NCBI RefSeq assembly: GCF_042100115.1 | Contig: NC_091278.1 | Location: forward strand, 930,001-994,000 | Direction: 5' to 3' | Source of the DNA: Alternaria dauci | Lineage: Eukaryota; Ascomycota; Dothideomycetes; Pleosporales; Pleosporaceae | DNA length: 64,000 nt | The notes under the pieces: generated by a model | What the model saw: only the letters and a program-made list of their open reading frames with translations | What the model was told of the DNA's origin: nothing | The model's database searches: none | Shown: piece after piece, positions 22,038 to 32,851 of the stretch | Numbering within the stretch: the first letter of the stretch is position 1 | How the letters are laid out: each line of letters starts with the position of its first letter | Program-made: the position numbers and the translations under genes

Positions 22038-22410
22038 CTATTGGACGTTGAAGCTGCTTTCGCCATCCTTGCTGGAGATATCCGAATGGTCCACCTTTGA
22101 GACTGATGCTGCCGATGGCCCCTTGTGCAGATGCTGGATGAACTGGTTGATCTTTTCTTCACTGCCCTGAGCTTCGCCCTGGACCTGTTCTGTGTGAGCC
22201 GTGATGGGGTTCAAGTACGACGCAAGTACGCACACTTCCATCCGATGCATTGGTGACGAAGCCAGTGACGCCGATGCTCTTGGCTTGCTTTTGCGTGAAA
22301 GAGCGGAAGTTGACGCCCTGGACCCGGCCTTCGACCTTGTACTGGATCTGTGCCTAGATGAGCTTTGCCACTAGCAACTTGGGCGGACAACGCACTCGCT
22401 TGGTGGACAT
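22038..22410 (-). CDS. Acylphosphatase
   Basis: Three exons, 22410-22396 (15 nt only), 22347-22234 and 22184-22038, giving 91 aa, the usual family length. Both introns are 48-49 nt with GTGCGT donors. The spliced protein reads [20 protein letters not shown] at its start; the Arg of VNFR is the phosphate-binding catalytic Arg. [12 protein letters not shown] carries the catalytic Asn. [19 protein letters not shown] follows. The enzyme hydrolyses the carboxyl-phosphate bond of acyl phosphates such as 1,3-bisphosphoglycerate in the cytosol. The acceptor of intron 1 could instead lie 6 nt earlier, adding Ala-Gln. Only the third exon forms an obvious open frame, so the gene is easily missed. Confidence 0.9.
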
Positions 22411-22995
22411 TCTGGTTGTGGTTGCGAAGAAGCGCCTCATGTGCCTAGGTCTGTTACGCGAGGGAGTGTCTGGTTAGACGGCGTTCATGCAATAGCCTGG
22501 GTCTCATTTAATGAGTTGATGCTCCTGCAGGGCATGCGACGTCATCGCGATTGCGAAAAGTACACGCCACTCCGGGAAGGCATCCTGGGCGAGCTTTCAC
22601 CTGGGGGGTGCGGGGCCAGAAGCAAGCGCCTAGTCGGGCGGGAGACATCCAGAGCCGCAGAGGAGAATTTCCTTTTGGACACATAAGCAACTCTGGACGA
22701 TTGTCGCAACGACGATGCGTTCACGGCTCCACGGAAATTGCGTCGGGGAGGGAGCTCAGGGCGCTAGTCACGCGTTTCGGACACAATCTCGCGTCTGTAA
22801 TCAAACGCCCCTTTCGAAACTCCGACTCACATAGCAACAACCGCACATTGCCCAGGTGGCTCCACAAACAAGACGAGCGCCTGATAACCCACGACTGCTC
22901 CGTAAATGCCTAGGATTCGAAAACACCGAATCTCTCTGCTGATAAGGAGTCTCACGACTGCGACGGCTTTGCACCTCCCACCCCTGTCGACCACC
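22411..22995. other. Divergent promoter region
   Basis: Between the acylphosphatase start (minus) and the next plus-strand gene. No separate gene seen. It contains an upstream in-frame ATG at 22906 discussed with the next gene. Confidence 0.45.
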
Positions 22996-24489
22996 ATGGA
23001 CACGCCCAACTCCCCACCCGCACGCTCAACGTCGCCCGAGCCCTGGGCGACGCCATCGCTGGCCATCGGCGCAATTCCGCCGCTCGACCGCTCCGTCTCG
23101 ACAGCCTCGTCTGTCTCGTCGGCGCGCTCAGTGAGCTCGCGCCTGTCCGATGGCGGCCGGCGACGTGGATACATGCGGCCAGAGGGCACCGAGTTCTCCA
23201 CGTCGGCCAAGAACCGGGAAAGCGTCATGAACCTGGGCACCATCGCACACCTGCAGTACTACTTTGCGAGGACCGGCCTGCTCGACACGGCTACTGGACG
23301 CGTCGCCCGCGGACGCAAGCCTGGCTCGCGAACAGCGAGCGGCAACGAGCCCCTCTCGCCAGGCCTCGATGCCGACTTCTCTTCGCTGTCCCTTGCGTCA
23401 CCAGACGGCATGTCTGAACCCCATCTCGGAGAGAGCTTCGTCGAGTCGCCGCTCGACGAAACGGCGTCGATGGCATGGGAGGACCCGGAGCCCATGATGC
23501 TCCCGCCCACCGTCAGCACCTACAAGAACAACCCCGTCTACGTCCCCCCGCCACCTGACATGACCGTCCTGCGCCGCGAACTTCGCGAGTCGCTTGCCGA
23601 GTCGACGAAGCATCTCGACGAGCTGGAAAAGGGCTTCTCTGACGTGCAGCCAGACGGAAAGACGGCAAAGAATGGTGGGGAAGAAGCTTCGGGTTGGCAC
23701 GAGGTCCAGGGCATCAACCTGTTGGATGTCACCACCCTGGCGATCCGCGCCGCGAAGAACTACTACACTGCACACGAAGAACCACAGCGACTCTATGCCA
23801 TCAAACCAGAACGGACAATTCGAAAGGAGCTATACGATACTCTCGAGGTTCTTAAGCGCCTCGCCATTCGCAACTTTGGAAACGGTGTGCAGCCCTATGA
23901 AGTCACCCAGCTGAGGCAATGGGTCGCCGACATTGGCGCGCTGCTCGACACCGAAGAGGAGAAGGAGCGCCAGGAACAAGAAGAGAGAGAAAACTGGTCG
24001 TGGCGCGAGGGCGACTGGACGGGCAAAGAACGCGAGAGGGAACTGCTCTTCCTCAAGTCGTTCGACAGCAGTCTCGACGTGCTCCCAGAGTGGACCAGCG
24101 CTGCCGACGCCGAGCTTCCGACACCTTTCCTTGCTGAACTCCAAAACGGGCTGCGACTGGTCCATCTCCACAACACTCTCGTCCGAAGGTCAAGACGGCA
24201 CTTTGAAGAGATCAAGACGTACCACACCGACACGGCCAAGCCATACCGCTGCGCCGACAACCTGCGCTACTGGGTCAAAGCCGCAGAGCTGCGCTGGGAC
24301 ATCAAACTCGACGTCGATGTCATGGGCGTGGTGCATGGCGAAGACGCGGACGCGTGGAAGAAGTTTGACGCTGCTATCCTGCAGTGGAGCCAGGGCGTTC
24401 GTGAGGAGATCACGTCGGAGTGGCAGAAGCAGAAGAACCAAACGAGAACCCCTACACTACAGATCGACCCGAACTACGAGGCGCTGTGA
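22996..24489 (+). CDS. Conserved-looking fungal protein of unknown function
   Basis: Single exon, 497 aa from the ATG at 22996, which sits in an ideal CCACCATGG context. An in-frame ATG at 22906 would add 30 residues that are basic and hydrophobic (IRKHRISLLIRSLTTATAL), like an organelle presequence. Residues 1-130 of the shorter form are Ser/Pro-rich and disordered. From about 200 onward the protein is helical and charged (LRRELRESLAESTKHLDELE). It includes a well-ordered C-terminal half with LFLKSFDSSLDVLPEW, PTPFLAELQNGLRLVHLHN and DNLRYWVKAAELRWDIKL. The region beginning INLLDVTTLAIRAAKNYY looks like a folded helical domain. I do not recognise a named family. Confidence 0.75.
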   Translation: MDTPNSPPARSTSPEPWATPSLAIGAIPPLDRSVSTASSVSSARSVSSRLSDGGRRRGYMRPEGTEFSTSAKNRESVMNLGTIAHLQYYFARTGLLDTATGRVARGRKPGSRTASGNEPLSPGLDADFSSLSLASPDGMSEPHLGESFVESPLDETASMAWEDPEPMMLPPTVSTYKNNPVYVPPPPDMTVLRRELRESLAESTKHLDELEKGFSDVQPDGKTAKNGGEEASGWHEVQGINLLDVTTLAIRAAKNYYTAHEEPQRLYAIKPERTIRKELYDTLEVLKRLAIRNFGNGVQPYEVTQLRQWVADIGALLDTEEEKERQEQEERENWSWREGDWTGKERERELLFLKSFDSSLDVLPEWTSAADAELPTPFLAELQNGLRLVHLHNTLVRRSRRHFEEIKTYHTDTAKPYRCADNLRYWVKAAELRWDIKLDVDVMGVVHGEDADAWKKFDAAILQWSQGVREEITSEWQKQKNQTRTPTLQIDPNYEAL

Positions 24490-25404
24490 AGTGGCCATTG
24501 CGGCAAACAACGATGGATCTCGACCTATTTCATTTCATGTCCATGTTTTCACACATCACCTTTATCTAATTTGCACGAAGCTTATGCCCCCCGAATCTCA
24601 ACTCCACACCACAGTATTTCTTGAAGAGTATTCCCTGGTTGGAAACAGGGCTCTTTTACCATTCCGCTCAGAGTGCGCCGACAGGTGGCGACTTGAGATA
24701 GATACCCCTTTTGCATCAGCGGCTTGCAGTTCTATAGTGTTGAATGCAGACAAGTCGAATGTAAATAATGTCTACATATACATATTATCAGAAGAGCCGT
24801 CAGACGGAGAAAGAACACGTATCCAAAGTCGCGTCCGTGGTGCTGCACTTGGGACATGATGACACGAGGGCAGGCAAAAGGACAGGTTCACATGTCGTGC
24901 ATAGCATTGATAGTGAACATGTATAACACCGACGATAAGATCGACCGAGCGCGTCGGGAAAGGATGGCACAGACGGTGGCGTTGCAGCTTGAGTGCCAAT
25001 GATATGGAGATGAGTGGGAATGAAAGCACTGATAGCAGGGGGGAGCTGGCGGAAATTGGGCACAGCGGCACCCGGTGAGACGCAAGCGGGACGTTTTGTG
25101 AACGAGTGTCATGAGAGCTGTGGGAACGTCTCCTCCAAGGCCACCTACAGTACACATTGCACTCGCGCAAGCTCTAGAGACGAGATCATTGTTGTTTACG
25201 CCACGCCGGACTTGTGGTAAACAGAAGCAACGCGTGAAAGAAACTAGGCTAACGCGATTTCCGGCGCCATCCCAAAGAACGTCGATTCATCTCCCGAATT
25301 GATCTGGCATCCGTGCATGCAGCGAGTCCAGTCTTGCGCAGCCTCCTCTTTTGTGTGAACGCGACCTGGAGGTTTCCCTCGAGGTCCATACACAGACATG
25401 CTCA
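24490..25404. other. Intergenic, nothing recognised
   Basis: Spacer between two plus-strand genes, presumably the 3' UTR of the first and promoter and leader of KAR9. Frames of up to about 130 codons on the minus strand have no recognisable content. Confidence 0.45.
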
Positions 25405-28400
25405 ATGAGCGACACGGCCACGCCGCCTTCAGTTCTCGACAGCAGCCCCGCCGCGACTGCCGTTGACCTGCCAGCGAAGACACCGCCGAACCCACCACCG
25501 ACCACCACGTCGTCATCATCATCACCCTCGTCGCCCAAACCACTCCGGCACATTCCCGCCCACATTGAAAGCACCACCAAGCTCGCGAGAAATGTATCCC
25601 CGGGCCTGCTGGCACGCATGAAATTTCTCAACCAGATCAACGACAACAACAACAAGAGCGCCGTCGACGTCGGCCGCATCGAGGAAGACCGCCTGCGCCG
25701 CCTCGACGAGTTCCGCAAAGCCCGCAGCCTCGAGATTGAGCGCCGCGGCACCGCCTGGAGTGGCAAGGCCGCTGCCCAGGGTGCACCACCACTACCACCG
25801 CCAGGCGCAGGAGAGACGCCGCTCGTGCCCCAGTCGACGGGCGAGAGCGTGCCTACGCTGCTCATGGAGCCCGACTTTGACAGCGACCGCAGCAGCGTCG
25901 TCTCCACCAGCGACAAAGTCCTCCCCTCCGAGTCCGAGGCCGACATGGAGCTCGACATGCAGAAGTACCGCCTGCCCGATGTCACCAAGCCCGAAAAGGC
26001 CCTCAGCGGCACCATTACCGCTGCAGAGCCCGAACCTGCACCCCCGGTCGCGACTTCCCACAATGAACCCATTGCGCCTGCCTACACAGAGTCTGCCGCA
26101 CCCACTCCCCCGCCCAAGGACACCCCGCCCCTTCCTTCACCACCCGCGCCAGTCACCGACGAGGAGCCCTCTGTGCTCGACGACAACAATGGCATCGACA
26201 TCGAGTCGTACTTCCAGAAGCGCCACTACCCGCGCGCTGGCTCCATCTACACCCTCTCCAAGGTCAGCTTCACCAACCAGATCCAGCAGTTGACCTCGAT
26301 GAAGCTTCCGCCCACGACCATCGCGTCCGAAATCACCGCCCTGCCCACGTCCACCCAGGCCGGACGCGCACTGCACAAGGCGGCAAACGACATCCGACTG
26401 TGGATCTCCAAGACGAAAGATGTCCTCAGCGGCCTCGACGCAGAGGACGACGTCGAATGGGCTGCAGCCGCCGGAAGAGAAGGACTGGAAGAGGTGGATG
26501 CCGCAATCGGCAAGTTCGAGGGGCTCGTCAACGTCTACATCGGCGCCATCGAAGACCTGCAGTCGCGTTCCGACATTGCGCTCCTGCCCACCAAGGACCA
26601 GACCACGCTTGTGAGCCAAATGGAAGACATCGTGATGAACTGGGGCGAGATCAAGCAGACGCTCAAGGGCATCAAAAACCAGGTCGAAGTCGCCATGGAG
26701 TGGGAAGAGCTGTGGAACAACGTCCTGGGCGAAATCGGCGTTGAGGTCGAGAACCTCAGCCGTCTGGTGTTTGAGATGGAGGAGCGCAGACATCGCGTCA
26801 TCTCCGACTCGGTCGCTGAAGCTCCTGAGAAGTTTGACATTTCCGAGCTTGAGACCGTCGTGAAGGAGATTCCCCGGAAGCAGGCGATCCTGAACAGCAA
26901 GCGGCTTAGTATGCCGCCTACACTTTCAGTCGTCTCGCCTACTTCGCCCATCCCGCAAATCGAACAGGAGAACTCACGTCTACTGGCTCTCTTCGCAAAA
27001 CTACAACCGCTCCGTGCGTCGCTCGATTTTCTTCCCATGCGACTGAACGCCTTCCAGATGCGCGCGAGCACCATCTTCCCGTCTGCATGCGACGAACTCG
27101 TACGAAGGAAGGAACAGCTAGAGGCATCGGAGCAGAAGCTCGAAGCTGAAGCAAACGCGCTGAGAGAAGAGCTGGGTGAGGACAAGTGGGTGCACAGCTT
27201 CCGTCAAGCGGGTAGCAAGGCTGTCGCCATGTACGACTCGTGCATGAAGAGCATCCAGAGGCTGCAGCAGGTCATCGACGACAGCGATGAGGAGAAGCTT
27301 GCTACGCGCATCGCTACCTACAAAGACAAGAGAGACCACTACCCTCCATCCATGAGGCGTGTGCTTGAACTGATTGACATCGAGATGAAGCACAGGTCCA
27401 CTGTCAACGGCGAGATCCTACGTATACAACAGGATGTCCGCGCAAAAGTGGAGGACCTGGAGGAAGTGACTGGAAACATGGACGCCATCCTGGACGACTT
27501 TACTAGATCTCGGAAGCTTCGTGACTCAGTGTCTACAGTACTGACAGAAGCCTCACTTCCACACTCAAATCTCGACACACCAGGTACCTCCCCTGCTTCA
27601 AGTGTCGTCATGAGCCGTAAAAGTAGTGCACATGGACCTGCTGCAACTTCCGCCAGCAAGAAGCCTCGTCAGTCAAGTGTCGCAAGCTCGAAATTGTCGG
27701 CACCTCCTAATCGACGATATTCAAGCATGCCCCTCGGTGAAAGTGTCGTTTCTCGCAAATCTACGTCGGCACGCTTAGACTTTACACCCTCTCGTGCCAT
27801 GTCCGGTACTACAGCTAGTCAGGCACGCGCAAAGACCCCGACTGAAAGACCTGTTGCCAAACCTCGCTGGAACTCCGATTTCTACCACATACGTGACACT
27901 GTCACTGGGCACAACTTCAAGCCACTGTCTCTGACTACACCCTCGCCCTTCCGGAAAGACACAGACTCACCGGACGGGTCCCGGAAGGGCTCAGCAAGCC
28001 GTTCGTCCATACCCTTAAGAAGCCCGTTGGGCCGCTCGTCAGCTCTTTCGCCGCCCGCATCGAGTCGTTCCACGTCTACTACCCCAGGGCAGCAGCGCCC
28101 TGCTCGATCGTTGGCGAGCTCGACCAACTCCCCTATCACCCCCGCAAAGGGCAAGCTGCCGATACGATCTACACCCCTTTCTTCACCTCAGGTGAAATCA
28201 AGCACGCCAGCATCTAGCCGCCGTGTGTCAACAGTAGTGGAAGATAGCAAGAGCCCTGCCAAGGAAGAAAGCCCCGCAGCCCGTCGCGCATCACGCCCTC
28301 CGAGTGTCACAGCCAGCCGTCGCAGCAGCCTACTGCCTACACCCAAGTCGCGCAGTACATCCGCTTCCAAGGTCACAGAGACGACTCCTCCCAAGCGCGC

Positions 28401-28494
28401 CAGCAGCAGGCTTGACAGCTTGGCTGAGAGCCGTACTTCCAGCCGTGTTAGCGGTCGTCAGTCGAGTCAAGGAGAGAAACCCGTATGGAGATAG
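25405..28494 (+). CDS. KAR9: Kar9-family spindle-positioning protein
   Basis: Single exon, 1029 aa from the ATG at 25405; codons further upstream in frame are non-ATG. Residues 1-270 are Pro/Ser/Thr-rich. The Kar9 domain begins near SIYTLSKVSFTNQIQQL and runs as a long helical region through LWISKTKDVLSGL, VNVYIGAIEDLQSRSDIALL and VLGEIGVEVENLSRLVFEME to about residue 700. The last 330 residues are Ser/Arg/Pro-rich and basic. They include RSSIPLRSP, an SxIP motif of the sort that binds EB1/Bim1 at growing microtubule ends, and several Ser-Pro and Thr-Pro sites that could be phosphorylated by cyclin-dependent kinase. In yeast Kar9 links microtubule plus ends to myosin V and orients the spindle. 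Family assignment is firm; the role in hyphal nuclear positioning is inferred. Confidence 0.9.
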   Translation: MSDTATPPSVLDSSPAATAVDLPAKTPPNPPPTTTSSSSSPSSPKPLRHIPAHIESTTKLARNVSPGLLARMKFLNQINDNNNKSAVDVGRIEEDRLRRLDEFRKARSLEIERRGTAWSGKAAAQGAPPLPPPGAGETPLVPQSTGESVPTLLMEPDFDSDRSSVVSTSDKVLPSESEADMELDMQKYRLPDVTKPEKALSGTITAAEPEPAPPVATSHNEPIAPAYTESAAPTPPPKDTPPLPSPPAPVTDEEPSVLDDNNGIDIESYFQKRHYPRAGSIYTLSKVSFTNQIQQLTSMKLPPTTIASEITALPTSTQAGRALHKAANDIRLWISKTKDVLSGLDAEDDVEWAAAAGREGLEEVDAAIGKFEGLVNVYIGAIEDLQSRSDIALLPTKDQTTLVSQMEDIVMNWGEIKQTLKGIKNQVEVAMEWEELWNNVLGEIGVEVENLSRLVFEMEERRHRVISDSVAEAPEKFDISELETVVKEIPRKQAILNSKRLSMPPTLSVVSPTSPIPQIEQENSRLLALFAKLQPLRASLDFLPMRLNAFQMRASTIFPSACDELVRRKEQLEASEQKLEAEANALREELGEDKWVHSFRQAGSKAVAMYDSCMKSIQRLQQVIDDSDEEKLATRIATYKDKRDHYPPSMRRVLELIDIEMKHRSTVNGEILRIQQDVRAKVEDLEEVTGNMDAILDDFTRSRKLRDSVSTVLTEASLPHSNLDTPGTSPASSVVMSRKSSAHGPAATSASKKPRQSSVASSKLSAPPNRRYSSMPLGESVVSRKSTSARLDFTPSRAMSGTTASQARAKTPTERPVAKPRWNSDFYHIRDTVTGHNFKPLSLTTPSPFRKDTDSPDGSRKGSASRSSIPLRSPLGRSSALSPPASSRSTSTTPGQQRPARSLASSTNSPITPAKGKLPIRSTPLSSPQVKSSTPASSRRVSTVVEDSKSPAKEESPAARRASRPPSVTASRRSSLLPTPKSRSTSASKVTETTPPKRASSRLDSLAESRTSSRVSGRQSSQGEKPVWR

Positions 28495-29482
28495 GCTCTC
28501 GAAAAGCGGCCATTCCTCGTTGACACACCTCAACATACCTGACCAACGACTTTACCCCTTCCAGCGAACGACAGAAACCTCACGCCATCAACGTCAGCGA
28601 AACTCGTTCCAGCTTTTCCCCATCATCCTTCAATTCACAACTGGATCCTGGCTTGGTCCTAACTTTGTTCTCTAATATCGATTTCTAGTACCAAACCCTT
28701 GTTGTTTTCGAGGGAAATCTTATTTCCCGATGTACCATCGAGTATCGATCTCACCTCTGGATGCTGCATCACTTTTTGTGCTTTTTATTGGGCGTTTTAG
28801 CGGTTGGGAGAAAGTATCCTATACCCCGGGGTTTTATCGTGATATATCCTGTTTCACATACCTGAGCGAGCGTTTGGCGAATGGAGTGCGAGTAAGCGTT
28901 GGGCATGTGTGCTATGCGCTTGCGGCATAGGGGGTATTTTGCGAGCATGCATCGAGGCGTGATTTTTGGTTGGTATGGACTGGATTGTGGTGTGTATAGG
29001 TGGACTGAGGGATCAGAGGGTGGAGGGTGGAGCAGACTAATTCTATGTACGAGCGAGTGCGTTAGATAGTTAGCTAAACGAGAAATAGAATTGATACCAA
29101 AATAAACCAACACCCTTGCAATTACAGTTCCATTCACGTGTCGTATGCATCCAGTGCAGAGGTCAAGGTGCGAGACATTGTTTCCATGGCAATACAGACA
29201 TGCCAATTTCGTTGGATATCAGCAGTCGTTTTCAAGATGTAGGCTTTGTACCACGTCCCTCAAACGCAAGACAACTGACCTTGACCCGTCCGGCTGACCT
29301 TGGTCTCAGAGACATGACTTTTTCCAAGCTATGCTCAGCACACAAAACTGCAATATATCGACTCTGTTCCGTGACGTGAACAAGACCATCCAGGTTGACA
29401 TCCACATAACTCCATCCTATCACACCCAAAAACGCGTGGAATAGCCAATCCACGACCACTTTTGTTATTTTCCTACGAAAAC
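28495..29482. other. Intergenic, nothing recognised
   Basis: Contains the KAR9 3' UTR and the promoter of the next small gene. Short frames only. Confidence 0.45.
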
Positions 29483-29968
29483 ATGCCACCAGACTGTGCA
29501 GCAGACTGTAGATTCTGCGAATTCGATAATAACTGCGCTGATATCGCAGCATCGTCGTCCTCTTCGTCGTTGCAAGGGAACAATGGCAGTATATCCTCTA
29601 CAGCGGAAAGTACCCTTGTGGAGGCAAGTCCCGAGTATGCAGCACTAGACGAGGCGTTTGGAAGTATGGTTGTTACTTCCGATATTTTGTCCAAGGATGA
29701 TAAAGAAGAAGAGGAGGAAAAGGAGGATTTGTACACCATTATCCATTCACCCAGTCCTAGCTCGGTGTATAGCAACATCAGTCCTCTTGAGCAGGAAAAT
29801 GATACCAGCGTGTCCCAGGACAGCGATGATTGGAGTTTCTTGGATGATGCACATCTTTCTATTTTGGCTTGGCTTGATGCTGGGGGTCTGGAGATGGCGA
29901 GGCTGGGGTATGCACCTGTTTTCACGAGTGGTTTGGGTGGAAAAGGGATGCGGAGGCATAGTATTTGA
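29483..29968 (+). CDS. Small acidic protein, function unknown
   Basis: Single exon, 161 aa, starting at the ATG at 29483. It begins with four closely spaced Cys (CAADCRFCEFDNNC), which could bind a metal. A Ser-rich stretch and a strongly acidic run of Asp/Glu/Lys (DDKEEEEEKEDL) follow. Around 100-150 there is a Trp/Leu-rich segment, DDWSFLDDAHLSILAWL. The tail is basic (GKGMRRHSI). No family recognised. The frame is clear of stops for its length but short, so the call rests mainly on composition. Confidence 0.5.
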   Translation: MPPDCAADCRFCEFDNNCADIAASSSSSSLQGNNGSISSTAESTLVEASPEYAALDEAFGSMVVTSDILSKDDKEEEEEKEDLYTIIHSPSPSSVYSNISPLEQENDTSVSQDSDDWSFLDDAHLSILAWLDAGGLEMARLGYAPVFTSGLGGKGMRRHSI

Positions 29969-30112
29969 CACGGATGTTAGATATGAAGGCCTACAGCAAC
30001 CGTAACTGGGTATGCGTCCATCTGTCTTACTACATAGCTGTGCCAGTTGCGATATCGTGCAACGAAGATGCCATCAACGATACAAGTTCCCTGATGCGGC
30101 GGAACATGTCCA

Positions 30113-32564
30113 TCACCCCAAGATTAGATCCACAAGCTCCTTCTCTCTATCCTGCTCCCAGGCTTCTGCAGCAACCGCCCCGCTCGCCTTCCGGTACGCA
30201 ACACCATCGACCCATTCGATCCACAGTACAAAGTAGCATGCCTTGGGTGTCTTGAAGAGCTGTCTTCCGATGCGACGTTGTTCACTGCCTCCTTCTTCGC
30301 TTGGAGACACGTCCCAGTCTTCTCCCACTACTGATACATTTGCGGTGTATCCTTTGCAGGTTGCCACGAGTTCTATTGAGCGTGGGCTTTTGGATGATTC
30401 GAATGCTTCCATAGCGTTGATGTTGTGGAGCTGAAGGTATCCAACATGTTGACCGTTTGGTCGCGTGAGCCAAATGAAAAACCCATATCCATCACGTTTG
30501 TATCGTACGCGCGTAGGCGATATAGTCTGGCCGCACAGATAAGCACGCTCGGTTCTGGCAAAAAGATACGCTGTTTGCAACAACAGCGCCTCTTGTTCGC
30601 CATCATAAGGCGAGGAGGTAGGAAACGGATACCGGTATTCGAGGTCAGCCTTGTCGTGCTTGAAGTAGTATTGTTGCTCCAATAAACAATCTGGTACAAT
30701 GCCTTTTGTCGATTCAAGCTTCTTCAGATCCTCATCGTCTATCCGAATTCGTTTCCACCCAGGTGGAAGTATGGCTGTAGGATCACGCGCCGACAGTCTG
30801 TAGTCGTACCATCCCGAACCGATTCTTCTCCTGTCAGTGGACGATGGAGTAGGCATGGTATACCACGTTGCAACAGGTACAGTAAAGCAAGGGTTAGGAT
30901 AGCGGTCATTCATCCTAAGTCCTGAGTCCGCCAGGAATGCAACCTGACCTGCCCAGCCAAGCCATGACCAACTCGGTAGCTGGTAGGGCTGCCGGAAAGA
31001 TCGATGCTGCTCCGAGGGCACACGTCTGTCAAGTCCATTCTGTGACGATGGCGTCCAGTTCAAGACGATGTCAAACCAGAATTCAGGTAGTCCATAGAGG
31101 AACCTGTCCCCGTGGTTGCGTTCCAGCATAGATTGTACTCCGGCGAATGCAGCGAACGCGTCCTCTGGAAAGCTCAACTCGCGTTGGTTATAAAGCCCTA
31201 TTGCTGTATTCAGTCCCATTGGTGTTGGCATATTTCTTGTGATTGATTGAAACTGAAAGTCGCTCCGCTTGTACAAGTGGTCAGGCAGCAAGAGATCATA
31301 CTCTGCCTGGCTTCCGTGCTCACACTGCCACTCAAAGGCCCCTGATGCAAAGTGAATCGCACGCCTGGACATAAGTTGCTCTTGAAATGTCCATGCCCTT
31401 TCTTGGTACTTGCTAGGAACACGGTTGTCATGGGGCGACATGGAGTTTATTTGGACGAGAGTCTCCGAGTTGGATAATCTGGCATATGCTCGCTTGTGGC
31501 ACCGTGGTGCCGTAGTGCCCTCGAGACCGCGTACTAAAGGTTGGTATACAACGTCAGCTTGTATTTCACTTACAGTTACATCATGGCACTTACGCCCATA
31601 GTTTGCATCAAGTCCGTCTTTCGCGATAATGGTAAAAGTAGCGCTATTGTATATACGATGCATTTGGGACAGCTCAGACCGTAGCTGTTGATGGTCATCT
31701 TGAACCTATCGCGTAAGAAGCAGTCAGTGTTGTGAACAGCTTAGGTTCAAAAAGTCGTGCACTCACAATACAAAGCGAGTCTACCCATAGATAGCGGTAG
31801 CGTAGAAGCTCCACTAGCGCGAACGCATCTCTAATCGTTTGTGGGATTCTCGAAGCAACCCCTTCCGTTGCAAGTGAGCCTGGGACTAGGAGATCTTTGC
31901 AGAGCTGAATGTTGTTTCGAAGGCTATCAATTTGACCCCATTGGTAGCTTAGCGCAACATATTCTGGTTGGATCGCCTCTCCATGTACAATGCAAGCACG
32001 ATGGGTATCGACAAGATATCTTGGCCTGATCAAATCCTCTCTTCTGGACAAGCGGCCTCTTCCGCATCTTTCACCATGATTCATATCGCAAAGCGCGATA
32101 CGACTCCGGAGAACATCGAGATTGACCCATTGCTCGTTAACGTATAAAGAGGTCCCAGGATGGCCAGGAAGGTCTTCTCTGTGTATCAGTTCCCAACAAC
32201 TCCGTAAGTGATCGTCAGGGCGTGCTTTACGGGAGGGAAGTATTGGCTCGAAGGAGATGTTTGTCGTCCACTTTCTCGCCTTGATATTCAAAACAGACTG
32301 ATCTTGAACCCGATATTTAGGGTGCTTCACCTGGGGCCAAGCTTTTCCGACACTTTCAAACAAAACAACATGTGTACAATCCCCTTGTAGGAGATCCTGC
32401 AAGTCTCCCAATATTTCATCTGTAGTTTCCTGGACAGGAGCGCTAATGATTGCGAAGATGCGGTTGCAAATTTCACATGCCCCCGGATTTAGTCTGGGCG
32501 TTTCCACAGTTGTCTCTGTATGGACATTGCGAGTAGCTGCGCGAGGATTCTCTCCCGAAGGCAT
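30113..32564 (-). CDS. HET-domain (heterokaryon incompatibility) protein
   Basis: Three exons, 32564-31767, 31705-31594 and 31533-30113 (introns 61 and 60 nt), giving 776 aa. The HET domain starts at about residue 201 with EYVALSYQWG. It continues through IPQTIRDAFALVELL and YLWVDSLCIV, joined across intron 1 to QDDHQQL and MHRIYNSATFTIIAKDG. RAWTFQEQLMSRRAIHF is the last block. The C-terminal 400 residues are variable, as is usual, with a Trp-rich PSWSWLGWAG. HET proteins trigger a cell-death response after fusion of incompatible strains or in related innate-like recognition. Intron 2 is in frame and contains no stop, so its retention would insert 20 residues just after the HET core. The start is the first ATG; upstream in-frame codons are not ATG. 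Confidence 0.9.
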
Positions 32565-32851
32565 TGTCAACTGAATTTGAGGCACAGTTTGTAACCAACA
32601 TGTACGTACAATGGAATGGTTCTCAGCAGATATAGTGGCAATACATTTCTTCACTGGAGGATGGAAACAGAGTATAATACGCTAGGTAGTGCGGGGTAAG
32701 TATCTTCTTTCCCTCACCTGGGTCCGCCTGATGAATGGGCCAAGAAAAGCAGCCTGTGCTAGCCACACAGGCGATGAAAAGGACTTGTCTATACCCAGAC
32801 GCCGATAACCCAAGATCGTACATGACTAGATGGCACGCCGCCGACCAGCTC

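Noticed and set aside
23933..24859. 308-codon plus-strand frame overlapping the gene at 22996-24489
   Set aside because: Alternative frame of the same strand with an Arg/Ser/Thr-rich translation; the conserved-looking frame is the other one.
25287..26072. 261-codon minus-strand frame over the KAR9 5' end
   Set aside because: Antisense shadow of a GC-rich, Ser/Pro/Thr-coding region; the low-complexity translation mirrors the KAR9 codons.
26137..26793. 218-codon minus-strand frame inside KAR9
   Set aside because: Antisense shadow of the conserved helical Kar9 domain; no independent motif.
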